Below are positions 63,506-64,000 of a stretch of DNA of 64,000 nt, one piece after another; positions within the stretch are counted from its first letter, which is position 1, and each line of letters starts with the position of its first letter. This DNA is from Streptomyces sp. NRRL S-646 (GTDB lineage Bacteria > Actinomycetota > Actinomycetes > Streptomycetales > Streptomycetaceae). The stretch lies in the NCBI RefSeq assembly GCF_000720765.1, contig NZ_JODC01000003.1, positions 620,001 to 684,000 of the forward strand, read 5' to 3'. A program made the translations under genes and the position numbers. Under the pieces are notes generated by a model. The model saw only the letters and a program-made list of their open reading frames with translations, had not been told where the DNA came from and did not search any database.

Positions 63506-63638
63506 GTGTCCTCCAGCACTGGGTTGCTCTACGGGGCGGAAGTTGCCGTCGGTCAGCCCAGGAGAACAGAGATGTTCTGTAAAGATGACGCGCGCAACCG
63601 TTCCGGGGGCGCGCGGACAGCCCTTGGCGCCCCCACGA

Positions 63639-63663
63639 ATACCCGACAGAAGATGTCGGGTAT
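63639..63663. promoter_or_regulatory. Perfect 10-5-10 inverted repeat upstream of the oxidoreductase gene
   Basis: ATACCCGACA-GAAGA-TGTCGGGTAT is exact and ends 18 bases before the ATG at 63682. The size and symmetry fit a TetR- or MarR-type operator. It could also control the divergent aldolase gene; no regulator gene is in view. Confidence 0.6.
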
Positions 63664-63681
63664 CGGCGTCACACTCGCCGT

Positions 63682-64000
63682 ATGACTGTGAACTGGGCGG
63701 CTTTCCTCGCCGCCGAACCGGCTCTGGCCCGGACCGTCGAGGAACGCTTCGGGGCCTTCACCCACCACGTTCTCGCCACCCTCCGCAAGGACGGGTCGCC
63801 GCGCACCACCGGCCTCGAGGTCCGCTTCCTCGACGGTGAGCTGTGGCTCGGCATGATGCCGGACTCGCTCAAGGCCCTCGACCTGAACCGCGACCCGCGC
63901 TTCGCGCTCCAGGCGAATCCGGGGCCGGGCACCGGGATGGGCGGCGGGGACGTGCGGATCAGCGGGCGCGCGGTCGGCGTCGAGGACGGCGAGGCGAAGG
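63682..64000 (+). CDS. Pyridoxamine 5'-phosphate oxidase-fold (flavin or F420) protein, 5' part
   Basis: ATG 63682 opens a frame that runs off the right edge after about 106 residues. FGAFTHHVLATLRKDGSPRT then TGLEVRFLDGELWLGMMPDS is the split-barrel flavin-binding start of the PPOX superfamily; Streptomyces members often bind F420 or heme. The rest of the gene is outside the window. The perfect operator just upstream suggests regulated expression. Confidence 0.8.
   Translation, partial: MTVNWAAFLAAEPALARTVEERFGAFTHHVLATLRKDGSPRTTGLEVRFLDGELWLGMMPDSLKALDLNRDPRFALQANPGPGTGMGGGDVRISGRAVGVEDGEAK

Overview
The window is chromosomal DNA of a Streptomyces or close relative. GC content is very high, coding third positions are almost always G/C, GTG and TTG starts are common, and the gene set is typical (DUF3017-folD, IcmB, PspC-kinase pair, NlpC/P60 gene behind a c-di-AMP riboswitch). 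From memory, the order pcrA ... icmB ... sucC-sucD ... purN-purH ... folD ... mdh ... betaine-aldehyde dehydrogenase matches one stretch of the S. coelicolor chromosome (about SCO4797-SCO4829), here in mirror orientation. I see no prophage, insertion sequence, CRISPR array, rRNA or tRNA.

Layout. 1-1935: choline/betaine oxidation genes (GMC oxidoreductase, cut by the window edge, and aldehyde dehydrogenase). 2117-5322: three-gene membrane-protein operon in which two adjacent proteins share an unusual short motif. 5435-8786: MarR-GNAT fusion, LysR regulator and divergent MFS exporter. 8797-10840: membrane protein and malate dehydrogenase. 11177-13225: two membrane-anchored XRE regulators. 13492-16839: small secreted protein, DUF3017-folD, RDD membrane protein and a relative. 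16972-21726: FHA protein, kinase fused to a lytic-transglycosylase-like domain, I36-type protein, and a second kinase with a peptidoglycan-binding tail. 21733-23096: GH16 hydrolase and an unknown gene. 23607-25798: purN-purH. 26135-29785: membrane protein, PerM-like protein, sigma-like protein. 29927-32008: sucC-sucD. 32452-35815: two secreted low-complexity proteins, one almost entirely 11-residue repeats.

36105-44560 is the most interesting block. A leftward operon (MoxR AAA+ ATPase, 59-codon ORF, DUF5682, 60-codon ORF, VWA protein) is tiled by 4-base stop/start overlaps and faces a rightward SWIM zinc-finger / DUF5691 pair. Both divergent promoters carry the RecA-NDp type element (TTGTCAGTG-N8-TAnnnT) associated with PafBC-dependent DNA-damage induction. 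The same element precedes pcrA at 50688-50710. I infer a DNA-damage-inducible AAA+/VWA system with two unannotated small proteins.

44722-58996: IcmB, lipase, M23 peptidase, pcrA, two NlpC/P60 hydrolases (the first behind a ydaO-type riboswitch), a TDT-family transporter, and a PspC-containing LuxR-type two-component system divergent from a PspC/LiaF-like membrane protein. 59561-64000: DoxX, a polytopic membrane protein, DUF4429-SHOCT protein, class II aldolase, and a flavin-binding oxidoreductase cut by the right edge. Two families of dispersed intergenic repeats each occur twice; one family sits in both cases between convergent genes and looks like a mobile bidirectional terminator.
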